Assembly: GCA_009835005.1 (NCBI GenBank)
Contig: WTFG01000001.1
Location: 496,001-560,000 of the forward strand
Direction: 5' to 3'
Length of the DNA: 64,000 nt
From: Flavobacteriaceae bacterium Ap0902
Lineage (GTDB): Bacteria; Bacteroidota; Bacteroidia; Flavobacteriales; Weeksellaceae
This document shows, one piece after another, positions 8,094 through 20,503 of this stretch (the stretch's first letter is position 1; every line of letters starts with the position of its first letter). Under the pieces are notes generated by a model. That model was not told where the DNA came from, searched no databases, and was given only the letters and a program-made list of their open reading frames with translations. The position numbers and the translations under genes are program-made.

Positions 8094-11000
8094 ATGATCT
8101 ACCAGTATAAATTAATAAGTTCCCTATTTTGTTTATTATTTTTAATTTCTAGCAATATAGTTTTAGGACAAGAAGAAGAGGACTTAATATTTCCATTCCA
8201 AGAACAATCAGGGGGGTTATATTTAGATGATCCTGTTAAGTATAACGCAGCATATGATGTCGCTACAGGAATGTACATTTTGCGACAGCAAGTAGGGGGC
8301 GTGGCTTATGGGAATCCCATATATTTAACGCAGCAGGAATACTTTAATCTTCTTTTAAATAATAGTATTACAGATTATTATAAAGACAAATCACAAGCAT
8401 TGGATGACCAATACCGTACGGTACGCGGCAGAAATAGAGAGGAGGATGCTACAGATTCTGGTTTAGTTTTACCAAGTCTACAAGTTAAGAATAAAATATT
8501 CCAAACCATTTTTGGGGGTGATAAAATAGAATTAATCCCAAGTGGATATGCCTCTTTAGATCTGGGTGTATTTTTTCAACATTTGGATAATCCTCAAATT
8601 TTACCACAGAATAGAAAGTCTTTTGCCATTGATTTACAACAGAGAATCCAAATGAGTGTTTTGGGTAAAGTGGGGGAGAATCTACAAATGCAAGCCAATT
8701 ATGATACACAAGCTGGTTTTGGTTTTGAAAACCGAATGAACCTCGCTTGGCGCCCTAATATGGATGGAGGGGAAGATAATATTATACAAAATATAGAATT
8801 TGGTAATGTGAGTATGCCTCTAAGTACTTCTTTAATTACAGGGGCTCAATCATTATTTGGGGCAAAAGGAGAATTTAAATTTGGGAATACCTATGTAACA
8901 ACACTTTTCTCTCAACAAGAATCAGAAGCTAGAAACATCACTGTTCAAGGTGGCGGTGTAGTAAATACCTTTAAAATTTACGCCAAAGATTACGAACCTA
9001 ATCAACACTATTTTTTGTCTCAATACTTTAGAGACAATTATGATACTGCCTTATCTAGTTATCCAGTTATTTCTTCACAAGTGAATGTGACTAGATTAGA
9101 GGTATGGGTAATAGATAAAGGAAATGCCAATCAAGAAAATAGACGTGCGATGCTAGCTCTTAGAGATGTGGGTGATGATGGTAATTTGCCACAAAACGGC
9201 ACGTTATATAATAGGGTGAGCAATCTTGGTGGGATTAGAAACTCTGGTTCTGCAGAAAGCGTGATGAATGGTGCGGGGCTAGTAGACGATAACGGGAGTC
9301 CATACGCAGCGGGAGAACATTTCATGGTTCATGAGAATGTACGGTTATTATCTCCATCTGAATACAAATATTACCCGAGTTTAGGATATATATCTTTAAG
9401 ACAACCATTAAATGACAATGAACTTTTAGGCGTTTCATTTCAATATACTTTGACATCACAACCTGGAATCTCCTATACGGTGGGGGAGTTTTCTGATCAA
9501 CAAAGTGAATTATTAATCACCAAATTAATTAAATCTAACACCAACGTTAATACAAATTCACCGATGTGGGATTTAATGATGAAGAATATTTACTCATTAA
9601 ACTCATTTCAACTTTCTCCAGAGGATTTTAGATTAAATGTGTTTTATCAAGATCCTGATGTTGGCTCTGGTGCCTTGAATTATCTGCAAGGAACGTCAAG
9701 AGAAAATGAGACCTTATTGCAATTATTAAACATGGACCGCTTGAATATGGTGGGTGAGGTTCAACCGGCAGGCAATGGAACCTTTGGTGATGGTTTGTTT
9801 GATTATGTTCCAGGAATCACCATAGATGAAGAAAACGGTAAGGTTATATTCACAACTGTAGAGCCTTTTGGTCAAACAATTGCCAATGCGATAGGGACAC
9901 AAGATTCAGACTACGTGTTAGAAGAATTATATGATGAATTGCCTATCCGTTTTGAGCAGAATACTAGCGTTAATCGTTATTTCTTAGAAGGGCAGTATGT
10001 GAGTGCTGGGGGTTCTGGTATTCCATTGGGTGCGTTTAACGTACCACAAGGTTCTGTGAAGGTTACTGCCAATGGACAACAACTTATAGAAGGTGTAGAT
10101 TATACGGTAGATTACCAATTAGGGCGCGTACAGATTATTAATCAAATGATTAAAGATTCTGGTGTTCCAATTAATATAAGTTTAGAGAACAGATCTACCT
10201 TTAATATGCAAACCCGTAGTTTAATGGGGTTGAATGTAGAACATAGATTCTCTGATAATTTCTTGGTAGGAGCAACTTATATGAATTATGCAGAACGGAT
10301 TGCTGGTACACAACAAAAACCCCAATATGATGCAGAACCAGTTAGCAATTCCATCGTAGGAGCCAATGTATTATATAATGGCGAATCTGATTGGTTGACT
10401 AGATTAACAGACAAAATCCCATTCGTAGATACAGAAACTACTTCCAAAATTAACTTTTCTGCAGAAGGGGCATATTTGATGCCAGGAGTTAATAAAACAC
10501 AAAACAACTTTTCTTATATAGATGATTTTGAGGATTCACAATCTAACATTAGCTTGATGGATGTTTATTCTTGGAAACTGGCATCCACACCCGTAGCCAA
10601 TGCAGAAAATCCCAACCCAGATTTTGATCCTTCTATTTATAATCCAGACGATTTTAGTTTAAATTATAATAGAAGACTTTTGGCTTGGTATAATATAGAT
10701 CCTAGATTCTATGGGATAGGAGGTAATTCCCCCTTATCCAATGCAGAAATCTCTAATCATGCCTCTAGACGAGTAGAAGCAAGAGAGTTATTCTCTAATC
10801 GTGATTATCTGGCGGGGACTCCTAGTTACCTTAATACTTTGGATATTTCATACTTTCCAGAGGAAAGAGGACCATATAACTTAAATCCCAATTGGCAAAA
10901 TGAGAATATAGAAGATTTATGGGCTGGTATTACAAGACCGCTTACGATTACCAATTTGGTTCAAGCCAATGTAGAGTATGTAGAATTTTGGATGATGGAT

Positions 11001-14000
11001 CCTTATGCAGATGGTATGGTTAATTCACCAGATGCTAAAATCATGTTGCATTTAGGAAATGTGTCAGAGGATTTATTGAGAGATGGTAATTTGGTTTATG
11101 AAAATGGGATCAATCAAGAAAATAACACGCCAGAAGAATCTATTTGGGGACAACAGCCTAGCAATTACCCTATTTTATATTCCTTTGATACAGAAGGTGA
11201 GGAGCGTATGTTGCAAGATGTGGGGTATGATGGATTGTTGAATCAACAAGAAGCAGTTTTGCCAGGATATTCTAATTTCTCTGCTAATACCAATCCAATT
11301 ACAGGAGAATTAGATCCTGCGGCAGATGATTTTGTTTATTATTTAGATGAAAGGTGGGAAAACTTCGGGAATAGTGGTTATATTCCAGAAAGGTATAAAT
11401 ACTTCACCAATCCAGAAGCTAACTCACCATCGGAAACCATAGAAGTTGGTTCTGCAACGCCCGATACAGAGGATATTAATTTAGATTATAACCTGGATAG
11501 AATAGAAAATTATAACCAGTATACAATTCCTTTAGGACAACAAAATTTGAATTTAGACAATAGATTTATTGTAGATCAAAAAAGAGTGAATGTTCAGTTT
11601 GAAAATAACCAAACAGGAGAGGTGAATTGGTATTTATTTAGAGTTCCTGTAAGTGAATATGATCAAAATGCTGGTGCAGCATCAGATGATGTTTTAACTT
11701 CTGCTAGGTTTATGAGATTAATCTTAAAAGGATTTGAAACCAATGCCACAATCCGTATAGGTTCATTTGATATGGTGCGCAGTGATTGGAGAAGATATTC
11801 TAAAAATATTTATCCAGAAATTGCTGTTCCAGAGGGACAAGAAGAAATAGATATTACAGATTTCTCTATTGGTAGTGTCAACATAGAAGAGAACTCAGCT
11901 GCTTCTCCAGCTTATGTAGTGCCTCCAGGGATAGAAAGAGAAAAATTCCAAACCAATGCGGGTCTACAAAGCCAAAATGAGGCTTCTATGGTTTTAAATG
12001 TGGAGAATTTGAATGCTGCGGATGCTCGTGGAGTATTTAAAAACACGAATCTTGATTTAAGAAGATATAAACAAATTAAAATGTTCTCTCACGTACATGC
12101 TGGTGAGAACGGAATGGAAGCCAATGGGGATTTAAAATTATTTTTAAGATTAGGGAGTGATTTAGCTAACAATTATTATGAATATGAATTTCCTATGGAA
12201 TATTCGCCTAGATCTGCCCAAACACCCACAGCAGTTTGGCCATTGAATAATATGCTAGAAATTAATACAGATGAATTTGTGTTAGCAAAAACTTCTGCAT
12301 ATGAGGCAGATAATTTAGACAGATTTCCATACCAAGTAGATGAACAGGGAAGAATGATTTATGTTAAAGGTCGTCCATCTTTAGGTAATATATCTACCAT
12401 GATGATTGGGGTTAGGAATACAGGAAACACAGAAATTAATGATGCCATTGTCTGGGTAAATGAGTTGAGGCTATCAGAAGTTTCTAACGAAGGGGGATAT
12501 GCTGCCATGGCTAATTTGAATGTAGCATTAGGAGACTTTGCACAAGTGAATGCAACTGGTAGCATTACTTCTGTTGGGTTCGGGGCTATAGATCAAGGAC
12601 CTGTAGAAAGGCAACAAGAAGAGATTAAAAATTATGCCGTTAATACACAGGTGAATTTAGATAAATTCTTACCAGAGAAATGGGGGCTAAAGATTCCTTT
12701 TAATTACACGATTTCAGAACAATTCATAGATCCTAAGTTTAATCCTTTGGACAATGATATAGAATTTGATGAGGATCCTAGAAGAGATGCTTTAGAGCAA
12801 GTGGTAAGAACCTATAATAAAACCACCACTTACGCCTTTAATAATATTAGAAAAGAAAGAATAGGTGGAAGAAGAACACCAAAATTCTATGATGTAGAAA
12901 ACTTCTCTTTGTCATTTTTATATAATTCAGATTATTATAGAGATATTTATACTACCTATAGCAAAGAGAAAAATTTACAAGCCTCTCTTAACTATAATCA
13001 TAACTTTAAACCTAAATACATAGAGCCGTTTAAAGATTGGCGTATGGTTCAAGATACAGCTCAATCTGCCAAGTATCTACAGTGGGTCAAAGCGTTTAAT
13101 ATCAACTATAAACCTACTAGATTATCATTTAGAACAGATATCTTGAGAACTTATAATGAACAGCAGTATAGAGATATCAACTCCTATTTAATAGACAATG
13201 CAACATCCGTTCAGTTTAATCCTATATTTAGTAATAACTTCTTATTTAACTGGCAGTATAATGTTGGGTTTGATTTGACTAAATCTTTAAGAATAGATTT
13301 CACTTCTGCAACCAGAACCTTGTCCGATGTGATAGCTTCTGCGCCAGATGATGACATGATATTCAAGGATATCTTTAGCGTAGGGAGACCCATTAACTAC
13401 AACCAGAGGTTACAAGTAAATTGGAAGACACCTTTAAGATTACTACCCTATTTTGAATGGGCAGATGTTGAGGTGGGCTACGCGGCGCAATATGATTGGA
13501 GAGCAAGATTAACCAATAGATTCATAGTGAATGCAGAAGAAGAAAATATTGGAAATATTTCTCAAAATGCACAGACCATTACAGTTCTTGGAAACTTGAG
13601 TTTTGATGATTTATATATGCAGTTTAAACCCTTCCAGAGGTTAGATTCCTTGAAACAAGCAAGAAGAAGTGAATTAGACTCATTGAATAGAAGCTGGAGA
13701 GAGCTTGCAGAGAAGAAAAATGGTTTAAGAACAATTAATAAATCTAAAGTTAACCTCAAAACTAAATTTGGGGTTAGAGATTACCTATTGATGACGGTGC
13801 AAAGCATCAAGAGAGGACAGTTTAACTATAATAAAAACAGTGGTATTATCTTGCCAGGGATGATTGCAGAGCCTAATTTCATAGGTCAAGGATCTGATGG
13901 GGCTGGACCAACAGCGGCATTTATGTTTGGGTCACAATATGATATTAGAAGAAGAGCCGTAGAGAATGGCTGGATTACCAATAGTATTTATCTTACAGAA

Positions 14001-15149
14001 CCATACTCACATTCTGTGTCAGAGACATTTACTGCGAATCTGCAAGTAGAACCAACACCAAGTCTATTGATAGATTTTAATGCAAGTAGAAATTTAGTAG
14101 AGAACATGTACCAGAGCGGATACAATGTGTTGCTACCAGATGGTAGATATGGCTTTGAGGCTGCTTTTGAAAACAGGCAAGAGAATTTCACCATGTCTAC
14201 ATGGAGTTTCAATACAGCTTTCTCTGACAGGGATGCACTATACAATGAGTTAAGAGCCAATGCTCAAATCATATCTCAGAGACAAGGGAGATTGTGGTAT
14301 GGGATTACAGCGGTTGACCCAGATGGTTACGCAGAAGGACTAGGGATTACCAATGCAGATGTCTTGGTACCTGCATTCTTAGCCACTTACCGTGGAAGCA
14401 CATTGCCCGATACTAATTTTGGTCATAAGCGTAGCATTCCATTGCCAAACTGGAATATTACTTATTCTGGCTTGTCTAATAATCCATGGATTGCTAAAAG
14501 ATTTGATAGAGTTCAATTATCCCATAACTACACTTCTTCTTATACTGTTTCTGGTGTGACTTCAAACCTAGATCGATTCTCACAAGGTGTTTCAGTAGAT
14601 AATGGAATACCAGTCTCTGGATTAGATGGCAACGGTAATTTATATTCTTTGAATCAATACGGTGCCGTCACAATGATGGAAGCATTTGCCCCATTGGTAG
14701 GATTGGATTTGACTTTAAGAAATAGTTTGCAATTAAGAGCTCAATATAATAAAGATAGAATTGTATCTTTGAGCATGAGTAATTATACCTTGACAGAGGA
14801 TTATGGAGATGAATATATTGTAGGCTTAGGTTATATTTTAAAAGGAATGAAGCTCAACATGCGTTACATGGGTAAAAAGAAAACTTTAGAAGGCGATGTA
14901 AACTTTAGGCTAGATTTTGCTTTAAGAGATAACCAAACAACCATTAGAAGAATTTTGGAAGACGAATCTCAAATTATGGGTGGTCAAAATATTTTCTCAC
15001 TTAAATTTAATGCAGAATGGTTGTTAAGTCAAAACTTAAACTTAAGTTTGTTTTATGATCAAATGATAACCAAATATAAAATATCCACTGCATTCCCGCT
15101 TAGTACAACAAGAGCAGGAATCAGAGCTACATTTAAACTAGGAAACTAA
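8094..15149 (+). CDS. sprA: type IX secretion translocon SprA (Sov)
   Basis: About 2350 residues, close to F. johnsoniae SprA. The N-terminal signal peptide ends around SSNIVLGQ. SprA is the giant outer-membrane beta-barrel through which T9SS cargo such as gliding adhesins leaves the periplasm. Recognisable parts include the early segment [36 protein letters not shown] in the middle, and long runs of alternating aromatic and polar residues ending in a C-terminal strand ([12 protein letters not shown]). The ATG at 8094 gives a cleaner signal peptide. A TTG at 8079 overlapping the ruvA stop is the alternative and would allow translational coupling. gcvH follows after 10 bases. Confidence 0.95.
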   Translation: MIYQYKLISSLFCLLFLISSNIVLGQEEEDLIFPFQEQSGGLYLDDPVKYNAAYDVATGMYILRQQVGGVAYGNPIYLTQQEYFNLLLNNSITDYYKDKSQALDDQYRTVRGRNREEDATDSGLVLPSLQVKNKIFQTIFGGDKIELIPSGYASLDLGVFFQHLDNPQILPQNRKSFAIDLQQRIQMSVLGKVGENLQMQANYDTQAGFGFENRMNLAWRPNMDGGEDNIIQNIEFGNVSMPLSTSLITGAQSLFGAKGEFKFGNTYVTTLFSQQESEARNITVQGGGVVNTFKIYAKDYEPNQHYFLSQYFRDNYDTALSSYPVISSQVNVTRLEVWVIDKGNANQENRRAMLALRDVGDDGNLPQNGTLYNRVSNLGGIRNSGSAESVMNGAGLVDDNGSPYAAGEHFMVHENVRLLSPSEYKYYPSLGYISLRQPLNDNELLGVSFQYTLTSQPGISYTVGEFSDQQSELLITKLIKSNTNVNTNSPMWDLMMKNIYSLNSFQLSPEDFRLNVFYQDPDVGSGALNYLQGTSRENETLLQLLNMDRLNMVGEVQPAGNGTFGDGLFDYVPGITIDEENGKVIFTTVEPFGQTIANAIGTQDSDYVLEELYDELPIRFEQNTSVNRYFLEGQYVSAGGSGIPLGAFNVPQGSVKVTANGQQLIEGVDYTVDYQLGRVQIINQMIKDSGVPINISLENRSTFNMQTRSLMGLNVEHRFSDNFLVGATYMNYAERIAGTQQKPQYDAEPVSNSIVGANVLYNGESDWLTRLTDKIPFVDTETTSKINFSAEGAYLMPGVNKTQNNFSYIDDFEDSQSNISLMDVYSWKLASTPVANAENPNPDFDPSIYNPDDFSLNYNRRLLAWYNIDPRFYGIGGNSPLSNAEISNHASRRVEARELFSNRDYLAGTPSYLNTLDISYFPEERGPYNLNPNWQNENIEDLWAGITRPLTITNLVQANVEYVEFWMMDPYADGMVNSPDAKIMLHLGNVSEDLLRDGNLVYENGINQENNTPEESIWGQQPSNYPILYSFDTEGEERMLQDVGYDGLLNQQEAVLPGYSNFSANTNPITGELDPAADDFVYYLDERWENFGNSGYIPERYKYFTNPEANSPSETIEVGSATPDTEDINLDYNLDRIENYNQYTIPLGQQNLNLDNRFIVDQKRVNVQFENNQTGEVNWYLFRVPVSEYDQNAGAASDDVLTSARFMRLILKGFETNATIRIGSFDMVRSDWRRYSKNIYPEIAVPEGQEEIDITDFSIGSVNIEENSAASPAYVVPPGIEREKFQTNAGLQSQNEASMVLNVENLNAADARGVFKNTNLDLRRYKQIKMFSHVHAGENGMEANGDLKLFLRLGSDLANNYYEYEFPMEYSPRSAQTPTAVWPLNNMLEINTDEFVLAKTSAYEADNLDRFPYQVDEQGRMIYVKGRPSLGNISTMMIGVRNTGNTEINDAIVWVNELRLSEVSNEGGYAAMANLNVALGDFAQVNATGSITSVGFGAIDQGPVERQQEEIKNYAVNTQVNLDKFLPEKWGLKIPFNYTISEQFIDPKFNPLDNDIEFDEDPRRDALEQVVRTYNKTTTYAFNNIRKERIGGRRTPKFYDVENFSLSFLYNSDYYRDIYTTYSKEKNLQASLNYNHNFKPKYIEPFKDWRMVQDTAQSAKYLQWVKAFNINYKPTRLSFRTDILRTYNEQQYRDINSYLIDNATSVQFNPIFSNNFLFNWQYNVGFDLTKSLRIDFTSATRTLSDVIASAPDDDMIFKDIFSVGRPINYNQRLQVNWKTPLRLLPYFEWADVEVGYAAQYDWRARLTNRFIVNAEEENIGNISQNAQTITVLGNLSFDDLYMQFKPFQRLDSLKQARRSELDSLNRSWRELAEKKNGLRTINKSKVNLKTKFGVRDYLLMTVQSIKRGQFNYNKNSGIILPGMIAEPNFIGQGSDGAGPTAAFMFGSQYDIRRRAVENGWITNSIYLTEPYSHSVSETFTANLQVEPTPSLLIDFNASRNLVENMYQSGYNVLLPDGRYGFEAAFENRQENFTMSTWSFNTAFSDRDALYNELRANAQIISQRQGRLWYGITAVDPDGYAEGLGITNADVLVPAFLATYRGSTLPDTNFGHKRSIPLPNWNITYSGLSNNPWIAKRFDRVQLSHNYTSSYTVSGVTSNLDRFSQGVSVDNGIPVSGLDGNGNLYSLNQYGAVTMMEAFAPLVGLDLTLRNSLQLRAQYNKDRIVSLSMSNYTLTEDYGDEYIVGLGYILKGMKLNMRYMGKKKTLEGDVNFRLDFALRDNQTTIRRILEDESQIMGGQNIFSLKFNAEWLLSQNLNLSLFYDQMITKYKISTAFPLSTTRAGIRATFKLGN

Positions 15150-15159
15150 AATTTATATT

Positions 15160-15534
15160 ATGAATATTCCAAACGAACTAAAGTACACAAAGGATCACGA
15201 ATGGGTGAAGATTGATGGAGATACTGCTACAGTAGGCATTACAGATTATGCTCAAAGTGAATTAGGAGACATCGTTTTTGTAGATGTAGATACAGAAGGC
15301 GAAGAATTAGAATTCGGTGAAGTATTTGGCACCATAGAAGCAGTGAAAACAGTATCAGATTTATTATTACCTGTTACGGGAGAGGTTCTAGAAATTAATG
15401 AGCGCCTAGAAGACGAGCCAGAATTAGTAAATTCAGATCCGTACGGAGACGGATGGATTATTAAAGTAAAGGTTTCAGAGGTAGTAGAAGCAGAAATGTT
15501 GGATGCAGAAGCTTATAAGAATCTAATTGCTTAA
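15160..15534 (+). CDS. gcvH: glycine cleavage system H protein
   Basis: 124 residues, typical GcvH. The lipoyl-accepting lysine is Lys63 in [11 protein letters not shown], preceded by the conserved FGEVFG turn. The N-terminal [10 protein letters not shown] and the GWIIKVKVS strand complete the hybrid-motif fold. Lipoylated H protein carries the aminomethyl group between P, T and L proteins in glycine breakdown; it can also act as a lipoyl relay. The P, T and L genes are not in this window. The gene is 10 bases after sprA and overlaps the vanZ-like gene by 8 bases. Confidence 0.97.
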   Translation: MNIPNELKYTKDHEWVKIDGDTATVGITDYAQSELGDIVFVDVDTEGEELEFGEVFGTIEAVKTVSDLLLPVTGEVLEINERLEDEPELVNSDPYGDGWIIKVKVSEVVEAEMLDAEAYKNLIA

Positions 15535-15907
15535 ATCAACTAGAAATAATCAATTGATATTTTTTTTAATGGTGTTATTGGTTCTATATGGTACCATAAC
15601 ACCATTAAATGAATTAAGTTCACGCTTTGACTTGTCTTTCATAGAACACCCAGACAAGATTGTTCATATGTTAATGTTCGTGATTCTAGGATTCTTCATC
15701 GTTCCAAGTTTCCCTAAAATCAATCCAATATTGTTGGCATTCATTCTATCTGGATTTGGGTATTTGACAGAATTACTTCAACATTGGTTGCCTACTGGTA
15801 GAACATTTGAATTTTATGATTGGGTAGCAGACAGTTTTGGTGTGATTATTGGTTTTATAGTTTATAGGGTTTATAATTCGTTGATATTAAAGAATAAAAA
15901 GCCATAA
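15527..15907 (+). CDS. VanZ-like membrane protein
   Basis: 126 residues with four hydrophobic segments. The conserved VanZ-family pattern is present: a Pro-containing first loop (GTITPLNEL), an Asp-Lys-hydrophobic stretch ([17 protein letters not shown]), and the acidic motif [17 protein letters not shown] near the end. The TTG start at 15527 overlaps gcvH by 8 bases and keeps a basic N-terminus before the first segment; an ATG at 15569 would cut into it. VanZ proteins are linked to low-level teicoplanin resistance in Gram-positives, but their role in Bacteroidota is unknown. Confidence 0.82.
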   Translation: MLKSTRNNQLIFFLMVLLVLYGTITPLNELSSRFDLSFIEHPDKIVHMLMFVILGFFIVPSFPKINPILLAFILSGFGYLTELLQHWLPTGRTFEFYDWVADSFGVIIGFIVYRVYNSLILKNKKP

Positions 15908-15997
15908 TTTAGACAGGTAAGCATAATTATTGTAGTTTATCAGTTCTTTACATAAAATACTTTTCTGGTGTTTTAATGTTAAATAACCAAAAACTAT

Positions 15998-16028
15998 TTT
16001 GAAAGATTGTAATAAAATATTATTTTAG
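15998..16028 (+). promoter_or_regulatory. putative promoter of the TonB-type gene
   Basis: TTTG (15998-16001), a 19-base spacer and TATTTTAG (16021-16028) differ from the Bacteroidota consensus at one position in the -7 element. The start codon lies 18 bases downstream. Confidence 0.5.
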
Positions 16029-16046
16029 TCCCATAAAAGTTAAACC

Positions 16047-16868
16047 ATGGAAATAAAAAAGACAGAGAAAGCAAGTTTAAAGGGTAATAATATCCTTTAT
16101 TTCTTGGCAGGGCTTAATGTGGTTTTGCTCGTTGTTTTGGGTTTGTTTAGCTATCAAAAGCAAGAGGCTGCGCCTGTTGTAGTTGAAGCCCCAGAAGTAG
16201 TAGAAACAACAGAGGCTGTATTGATAGAGATTCCTGAGCCGGAAACTCCACCACCACCACCGCCACCAGCAGATGAACCGCCGCCACCACCACCGCCAGA
16301 GGTTCCTATGGAAATTGAAGAGACCCCAGAGCCGGTTCCACCACCACCCATCAAGGATCAAAATGATATTACACCGCCAGATATTCCTACAGGTCCAGTA
16401 AATACAGGTCCTGTGAGAAAAGTGGATTTATCTGCACTGCAGACTAAAACACAAGAAGCGCCTAAAGAGGAGCGTGTAAAGGAACCAGTAACGGTAAATC
16501 GTGTAGCAGACATGGCTGTTTACCCAGGATGTGAAAAATTCAGAGGGAATAAACGTGAATTGATTAAATGTTTTGGTCAAGAACTTCAAGGGGATATCCT
16601 GAGGTATTTGGATACAGAGTACCCAGATACAGATAAGAGCCAAGTAGCCGTTCAATTAGAATTTCACGTGACACCAGATGGTTATATTACCAATATTGTC
16701 CCAAAAAGAGGAGATGATGTTTTTAAACCTCAGGCAAAAGAAGCTTTAGAAAGGGCAGCAGATTACTTGAGAAGAAAAGGTAGAAAAATTGAACCAGCTA
16801 AGATGGCAGATGGTACTAATGCTACCTTGATATTTAATAACTCTGTGGTTCTTCAAAACCCGAATTAA
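16047..16868 (+). CDS. TonB-family energy transducer
   Basis: 273 residues in the classic TonB order. A short cytoplasmic N-terminus leads into one membrane segment (about 16-35, YFLAGLNVVLLVVLGLF). A Pro/Glu-rich periplasmic spacer follows (about 65-115, with runs of seven prolines), and then a C-terminal TonB domain from about residue 150. That domain opens with the Bacteroidota-type AVYPGCEKFRGN and contains VQLEFHVTPDGYITNI. The protein should pass proton-motive energy from ExbB/ExbD to TonB-dependent receptors. The exbB/exbD genes are not in the window, so this is a stand-alone TonB with its own promoter and terminator. Confidence 0.9.
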   Translation: MEIKKTEKASLKGNNILYFLAGLNVVLLVVLGLFSYQKQEAAPVVVEAPEVVETTEAVLIEIPEPETPPPPPPPADEPPPPPPPEVPMEIEETPEPVPPPPIKDQNDITPPDIPTGPVNTGPVRKVDLSALQTKTQEAPKEERVKEPVTVNRVADMAVYPGCEKFRGNKRELIKCFGQELQGDILRYLDTEYPDTDKSQVAVQLEFHVTPDGYITNIVPKRGDDVFKPQAKEALERAADYLRRKGRKIEPAKMADGTNATLIFNNSVVLQNPN

Positions 16869-16890
16869 TTTAAAAAATTAAATAAATCTT

Positions 16891-16918
16891 AAAATCCCGC
16901 ATTACGTGGGATTTTTTT
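16891..16918 (+). terminator. Rho-independent terminator after the TonB-type gene
   Basis: AAAATCCC and GGGATTTT pair around an inner GC/GT extension and the loop ATTAC, followed by a T-run. It lies 22 bases after the stop codon. Confidence 0.8.
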
Positions 16919-16966
16919 ATGTAATGAATTCAAGATTACGGATATTTGAAAATTATAAATCTCTAT

Positions 16967-19513
16967 ATGAAAGTAAGACAACAGCAAGAGAAGTTTAGAC
17001 AAATAGTGGGTAATAAATATCAGATTTATAACGCTTTGTTTATGAGTTTGCCTTATGATAAAATGTCTAATATTGGCATGCTTCTACCTTTTTTATATGA
17101 GGAAAGCAAAGAGGGATATGAGAATGGCAAGACCCCTATAGAAATAGTGAATGAATTCTTTGATGATCATACAGAACTCCAAGAAGAAGAAAGGCGTATA
17201 GATATCCTATTTAGGATTATTCAATACATAGAGAGACAAGTTGTGTTATTTGATAGTATAGAAGATGCAGCCTTTTCTTCTCTACATGATTCAACAGATA
17301 CAGGAACACTTATTCAATTTAATCAAATTGCAGAGGAACGTGGCCAATTAGAGAAGGCTAGAAATAAATTAATGGAGTTTGCGGTAAAGATTGTTTTCAC
17401 GGCGCATCCAACGCAGTTTTATTCTAATAATGTACAGAGAATTTTATATGAGTTAAGAAGTGCCATCCAGCGTGATGCTATATCAGAAGTAGATGCTTTG
17501 TTGCAACAATTGGGAATGACTCCCTTTGTAGCAGACGAGAAACCTACTCCCTATGATGAGGCTCTGAGTATCATTTACTACCTGCGTTATGTATATTATG
17601 ATACATTAGGTGAATTAATGATGAAGGTGAAAGACATTTATGGACAAGCGGTGGTAGAAGAGAATGCTCATCTTTTCCAATTAGGATTTTGGCCAGGTGG
17701 GGATAGAGATGGAAATCCATTTGTTAAATCAGAAACTACTGCTAAAGTTGCAGAGGAATTGCGTGTTGCAATACTAAAAAGTTACTACAACCACATCAAG
17801 AAATTAAGAGGTAAATTCACTTTCCGTGGGGTTAGCGAATCCTTAAAAGAAATTAGTGAGGCTCTCTATCAAATGATTTTTGAAAAAGGAGAAGGACTTT
17901 CATTAGAAGAATTAATTAACCATTTAGAGGAAATCAGAGAGGTTGTTGTAAATGTATATAATGGATTATATATTGATTATTTAGATGATTTGATTATGAG
18001 AATCAAAATGTTTGGATATCATTTTGCAGCTTTGGATATTAGACAAGATAGTTCTATACATGATAGAATTATTAGAGAAATCTTCCAACATGAGTTTGAT
18101 TTGGATTATGATGCTATATCAAAAGAAGAAAAAATCTCATTGTTAACAGAAAAATCTTTGAATATAAATCCAGAAGATTATTCAGATCCGTTTGCACAGG
18201 ATACAATTCGCAATGTATATCAACTCAAAGAAATTCAAAAAAGAAATGGAGAACTTGGTTTGAACCGCTATATCATTTCCAATTCAGAATCAATTTGGGA
18301 TGTACTTAACGTATATGCACTGTTCAAATATTGTGGGTATAAAGAGGAAGAAATCAAATTTGATATTATTCCGTTATTTGAAACTATGCAAGGGCTTGGC
18401 AATTCTAAACATACTATGGATACCCTTTATAATCTTCCCTCCTACAAAGACCATCTAAAGCGTCGGAATATGGAACAAACCATTATGCTTGGTTTCTCAG
18501 ATGGCACCAAGGATGGTGGATATGTGAAAGCCAATTGGGGAATCTACCAAACCAAAGAGACCCTTACAGATGTCTCTAAGAATAATGACATTAAAGTAGT
18601 ATTTTTTGATGGTAGAGGAGGACCGCCTGCTCGGGGAGGCGGAAAAACACACCAATTTTATGCATCACAAGGGAACACCATTGCCAACAATAGAATAGAA
18701 TTGACCATTCAAGGACAAACGATTACCTCTGTATTTGGAACCAAGGAACATGCAACATATAATTTTGAACAATTGTTATCCGCTGGACTCAAGAACAGTG
18801 TTTTTGCAGATAAAAAAGTAGATTTAACAACGCAAGAAAGAGAAGTCCTAGATCAACTAGCAACGTGGAGTTATCAGAAATACAACGATCTAAAATCTCA
18901 TCCTATGTTCGTACCATATTTAGAGAATATGAGTACGCTTAAATATTATGGAAAAACCAATATAGGATCTCGCCCAAGCAAAAGAGGCAAAAGTGATTCG
19001 CTTGTATTTAGTGATTTAAGAGCTATTCCATTTGTGGGATCCTGGAGTCAATTAAAACAAAACGTACCAGGATATTATGGATTCGGAACAGCGATTCATC
19101 AATTCAAAGAAGAAGGTAAAGTAGATGTGATTAAGGATTTATTCACAAACTCAGACTTTTTTAGAACTTTGGTACAAAATAGTATGATGTCAATGACTAA
19201 AACTTATTTTCCGCTAACCTATTACATGCAAAACAATCCGCAGTATAGTGAGTTTTGGAGTATGCTGCATGAGGAATTTCTACTTTCAAGAGAAATGATG
19301 TTAGAAATCACAGGTTATGACATGTTGATGGAAGATGAACCATTGTCCAGGCTTTCTGTAGAGATGAGAGAAAAGATTGTGCTGCCTTTGCTAACGATTC
19401 AGCAATATGCATTGCAGAAATTACAAGAAGGAACAGATAAGGAAGAAATATATGCCAATATGGTGACCCGTTCACTCTTTGGTAATATTAATGCTAGTAG
19501 AAACTCTGCTTAA
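16967..19513 (+). CDS. ppc: phosphoenolpyruvate carboxylase
   Basis: About 848 residues. The catalytic-histidine motif FTAHPTQ, the bicarbonate/PEP-binding GFWPGGDRDGNPFV, MLGFSDGTKDGGYVKANW, and the Gly-rich loop FFDGRGGPPARGGGKT are all present. This is a bacterial-type PEP carboxylase that adds bicarbonate to PEP to make oxaloacetate, refilling the TCA cycle. The C-terminus reads NINASRNSA where many family members end in RNTG. The first in-frame start is TTG 16946, but it lies inside a possible -7 element (GATATTTG, 16941-16948), so ATG 16967 is preferred. Confidence 0.94.
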   Translation: MKVRQQQEKFRQIVGNKYQIYNALFMSLPYDKMSNIGMLLPFLYEESKEGYENGKTPIEIVNEFFDDHTELQEEERRIDILFRIIQYIERQVVLFDSIEDAAFSSLHDSTDTGTLIQFNQIAEERGQLEKARNKLMEFAVKIVFTAHPTQFYSNNVQRILYELRSAIQRDAISEVDALLQQLGMTPFVADEKPTPYDEALSIIYYLRYVYYDTLGELMMKVKDIYGQAVVEENAHLFQLGFWPGGDRDGNPFVKSETTAKVAEELRVAILKSYYNHIKKLRGKFTFRGVSESLKEISEALYQMIFEKGEGLSLEELINHLEEIREVVVNVYNGLYIDYLDDLIMRIKMFGYHFAALDIRQDSSIHDRIIREIFQHEFDLDYDAISKEEKISLLTEKSLNINPEDYSDPFAQDTIRNVYQLKEIQKRNGELGLNRYIISNSESIWDVLNVYALFKYCGYKEEEIKFDIIPLFETMQGLGNSKHTMDTLYNLPSYKDHLKRRNMEQTIMLGFSDGTKDGGYVKANWGIYQTKETLTDVSKNNDIKVVFFDGRGGPPARGGGKTHQFYASQGNTIANNRIELTIQGQTITSVFGTKEHATYNFEQLLSAGLKNSVFADKKVDLTTQEREVLDQLATWSYQKYNDLKSHPMFVPYLENMSTLKYYGKTNIGSRPSKRGKSDSLVFSDLRAIPFVGSWSQLKQNVPGYYGFGTAIHQFKEEGKVDVIKDLFTNSDFFRTLVQNSMMSMTKTYFPLTYYMQNNPQYSEFWSMLHEEFLLSREMMLEITGYDMLMEDEPLSRLSVEMREKIVLPLLTIQQYALQKLQEGTDKEEIYANMVTRSLFGNINASRNSA

Positions 19514-19525
19514 ATCCAAAGGTAA

Positions 19526-20494
19526 TTGCCTATTATTCAATCCACATATCATGCGCCGTTTTGGATTCGCCCCATGGATTTGATGACTATTTATATGGCC
19601 AAAGGTCGTAAAGTACATGGGATCTTATACCAAAGAGAAAGGGTAGAATTACCCGATGATGATTTTATAGACTTAGATTGGAGCAGAGCCAAAAAAGCTA
19701 CAGATAAATGCATCTTAATGCTGCATGGGCTAGAAGGCTCCTCTAAAAGCCAATACATGCTAGGGGTTGCCAAGAAGTTCAATCAAGCAGGATTTGATGT
19801 TTGTGCTATGAATTTCAGAAGTTGTAGTGGCGAACCTAATCGCAAATTCACTTCCTATCATTCTGGTAAAACAGATGATGTGATAGAGGTTTTAAATCAT
19901 CTGTTAGCACAAAATCAATATGACCAATTAATTTTGCATGGCGTCAGCCTTGGAGCTAATGTCGCTTTAAAATTAACTGGAGAAAATCAAGTCTTACCCA
20001 AAGAATTAAAGGCGGTGATAGCGATTTCTGCGCCTATCGATTTAGCAGGATCCGCAGGAAATTTACTCAAGAAGAGAAACTTCCTCTATGCTTATAACTT
20101 TCAACAACAATTAAAAAACAAGGTGTTGCAAAAGCATACTCAATTTCCAGATCAGATTAGTCTGGATGCGATTAAAAGCATTAAAAATATGATAGATTTT
20201 GACAATGTGTACACCGCACCTGCCCACGGTTTCCAAGATGCACAAGATTATTATGCTCAAAATAGTTCCTTGCAATTTTTAGCTGCTATTGATGTTCCAA
20301 CACTGGTATTAAATGCTTTGAATGATTCCTTTATTTCCAAGAAGTCATTTCCTTATGATATCGCACGAGATCAGCCATGCTTATATCTGGAAACCCCCAA
20401 GTATGGCGGGCATGTGGCTTTTTGGCAAAAAGGAGCATTCACTTATAATGAAGATAGAGCTTTAGAATTTGCTAAACAGTTCATAGAAAAGTAA
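19526..20494 (+). CDS. alpha/beta hydrolase of the YheT family
   Basis: 322 residues. The oxyanion region LMLHGLEGSSKSQYMLG, the nucleophile elbow GVSLGAN with its Ser, the segment LNALNDSFIS and a late GGHVAFW histidine form an alpha/beta-hydrolase triad in the YheT/EMB8 arrangement. The TTG start at 19526 is supported by the family-like N-terminus PIIQSTYHAPFW. It follows ppc by 12 bases and may be cotranscribed. The natural substrate is unknown for most members; short-chain ester hydrolysis is the usual activity. Confidence 0.85.
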   Translation: MPIIQSTYHAPFWIRPMDLMTIYMAKGRKVHGILYQRERVELPDDDFIDLDWSRAKKATDKCILMLHGLEGSSKSQYMLGVAKKFNQAGFDVCAMNFRSCSGEPNRKFTSYHSGKTDDVIEVLNHLLAQNQYDQLILHGVSLGANVALKLTGENQVLPKELKAVIAISAPIDLAGSAGNLLKKRNFLYAYNFQQQLKNKVLQKHTQFPDQISLDAIKSIKNMIDFDNVYTAPAHGFQDAQDYYAQNSSLQFLAAIDVPTLVLNALNDSFISKKSFPYDIARDQPCLYLETPKYGGHVAFWQKGAFTYNEDRALEFAKQFIEK

Positions 20495-20503
20495 GATTTA
20501 CAC

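Noticed and set aside
16249-16347. CCA/CCG triplet runs that look like a microsatellite
   Set aside because: They encode the Pro-rich periplasmic spacer of the TonB protein, interrupted by Glu and Asp, and are explained by protein function.
16077-16361. Long open frames opposite the TonB-type gene, including a Gly-rich one
   Set aside because: They are the complement of the proline-codon spacer of the TonB protein; the repeats CCA/CCG read as Gly or Trp on the other strand.
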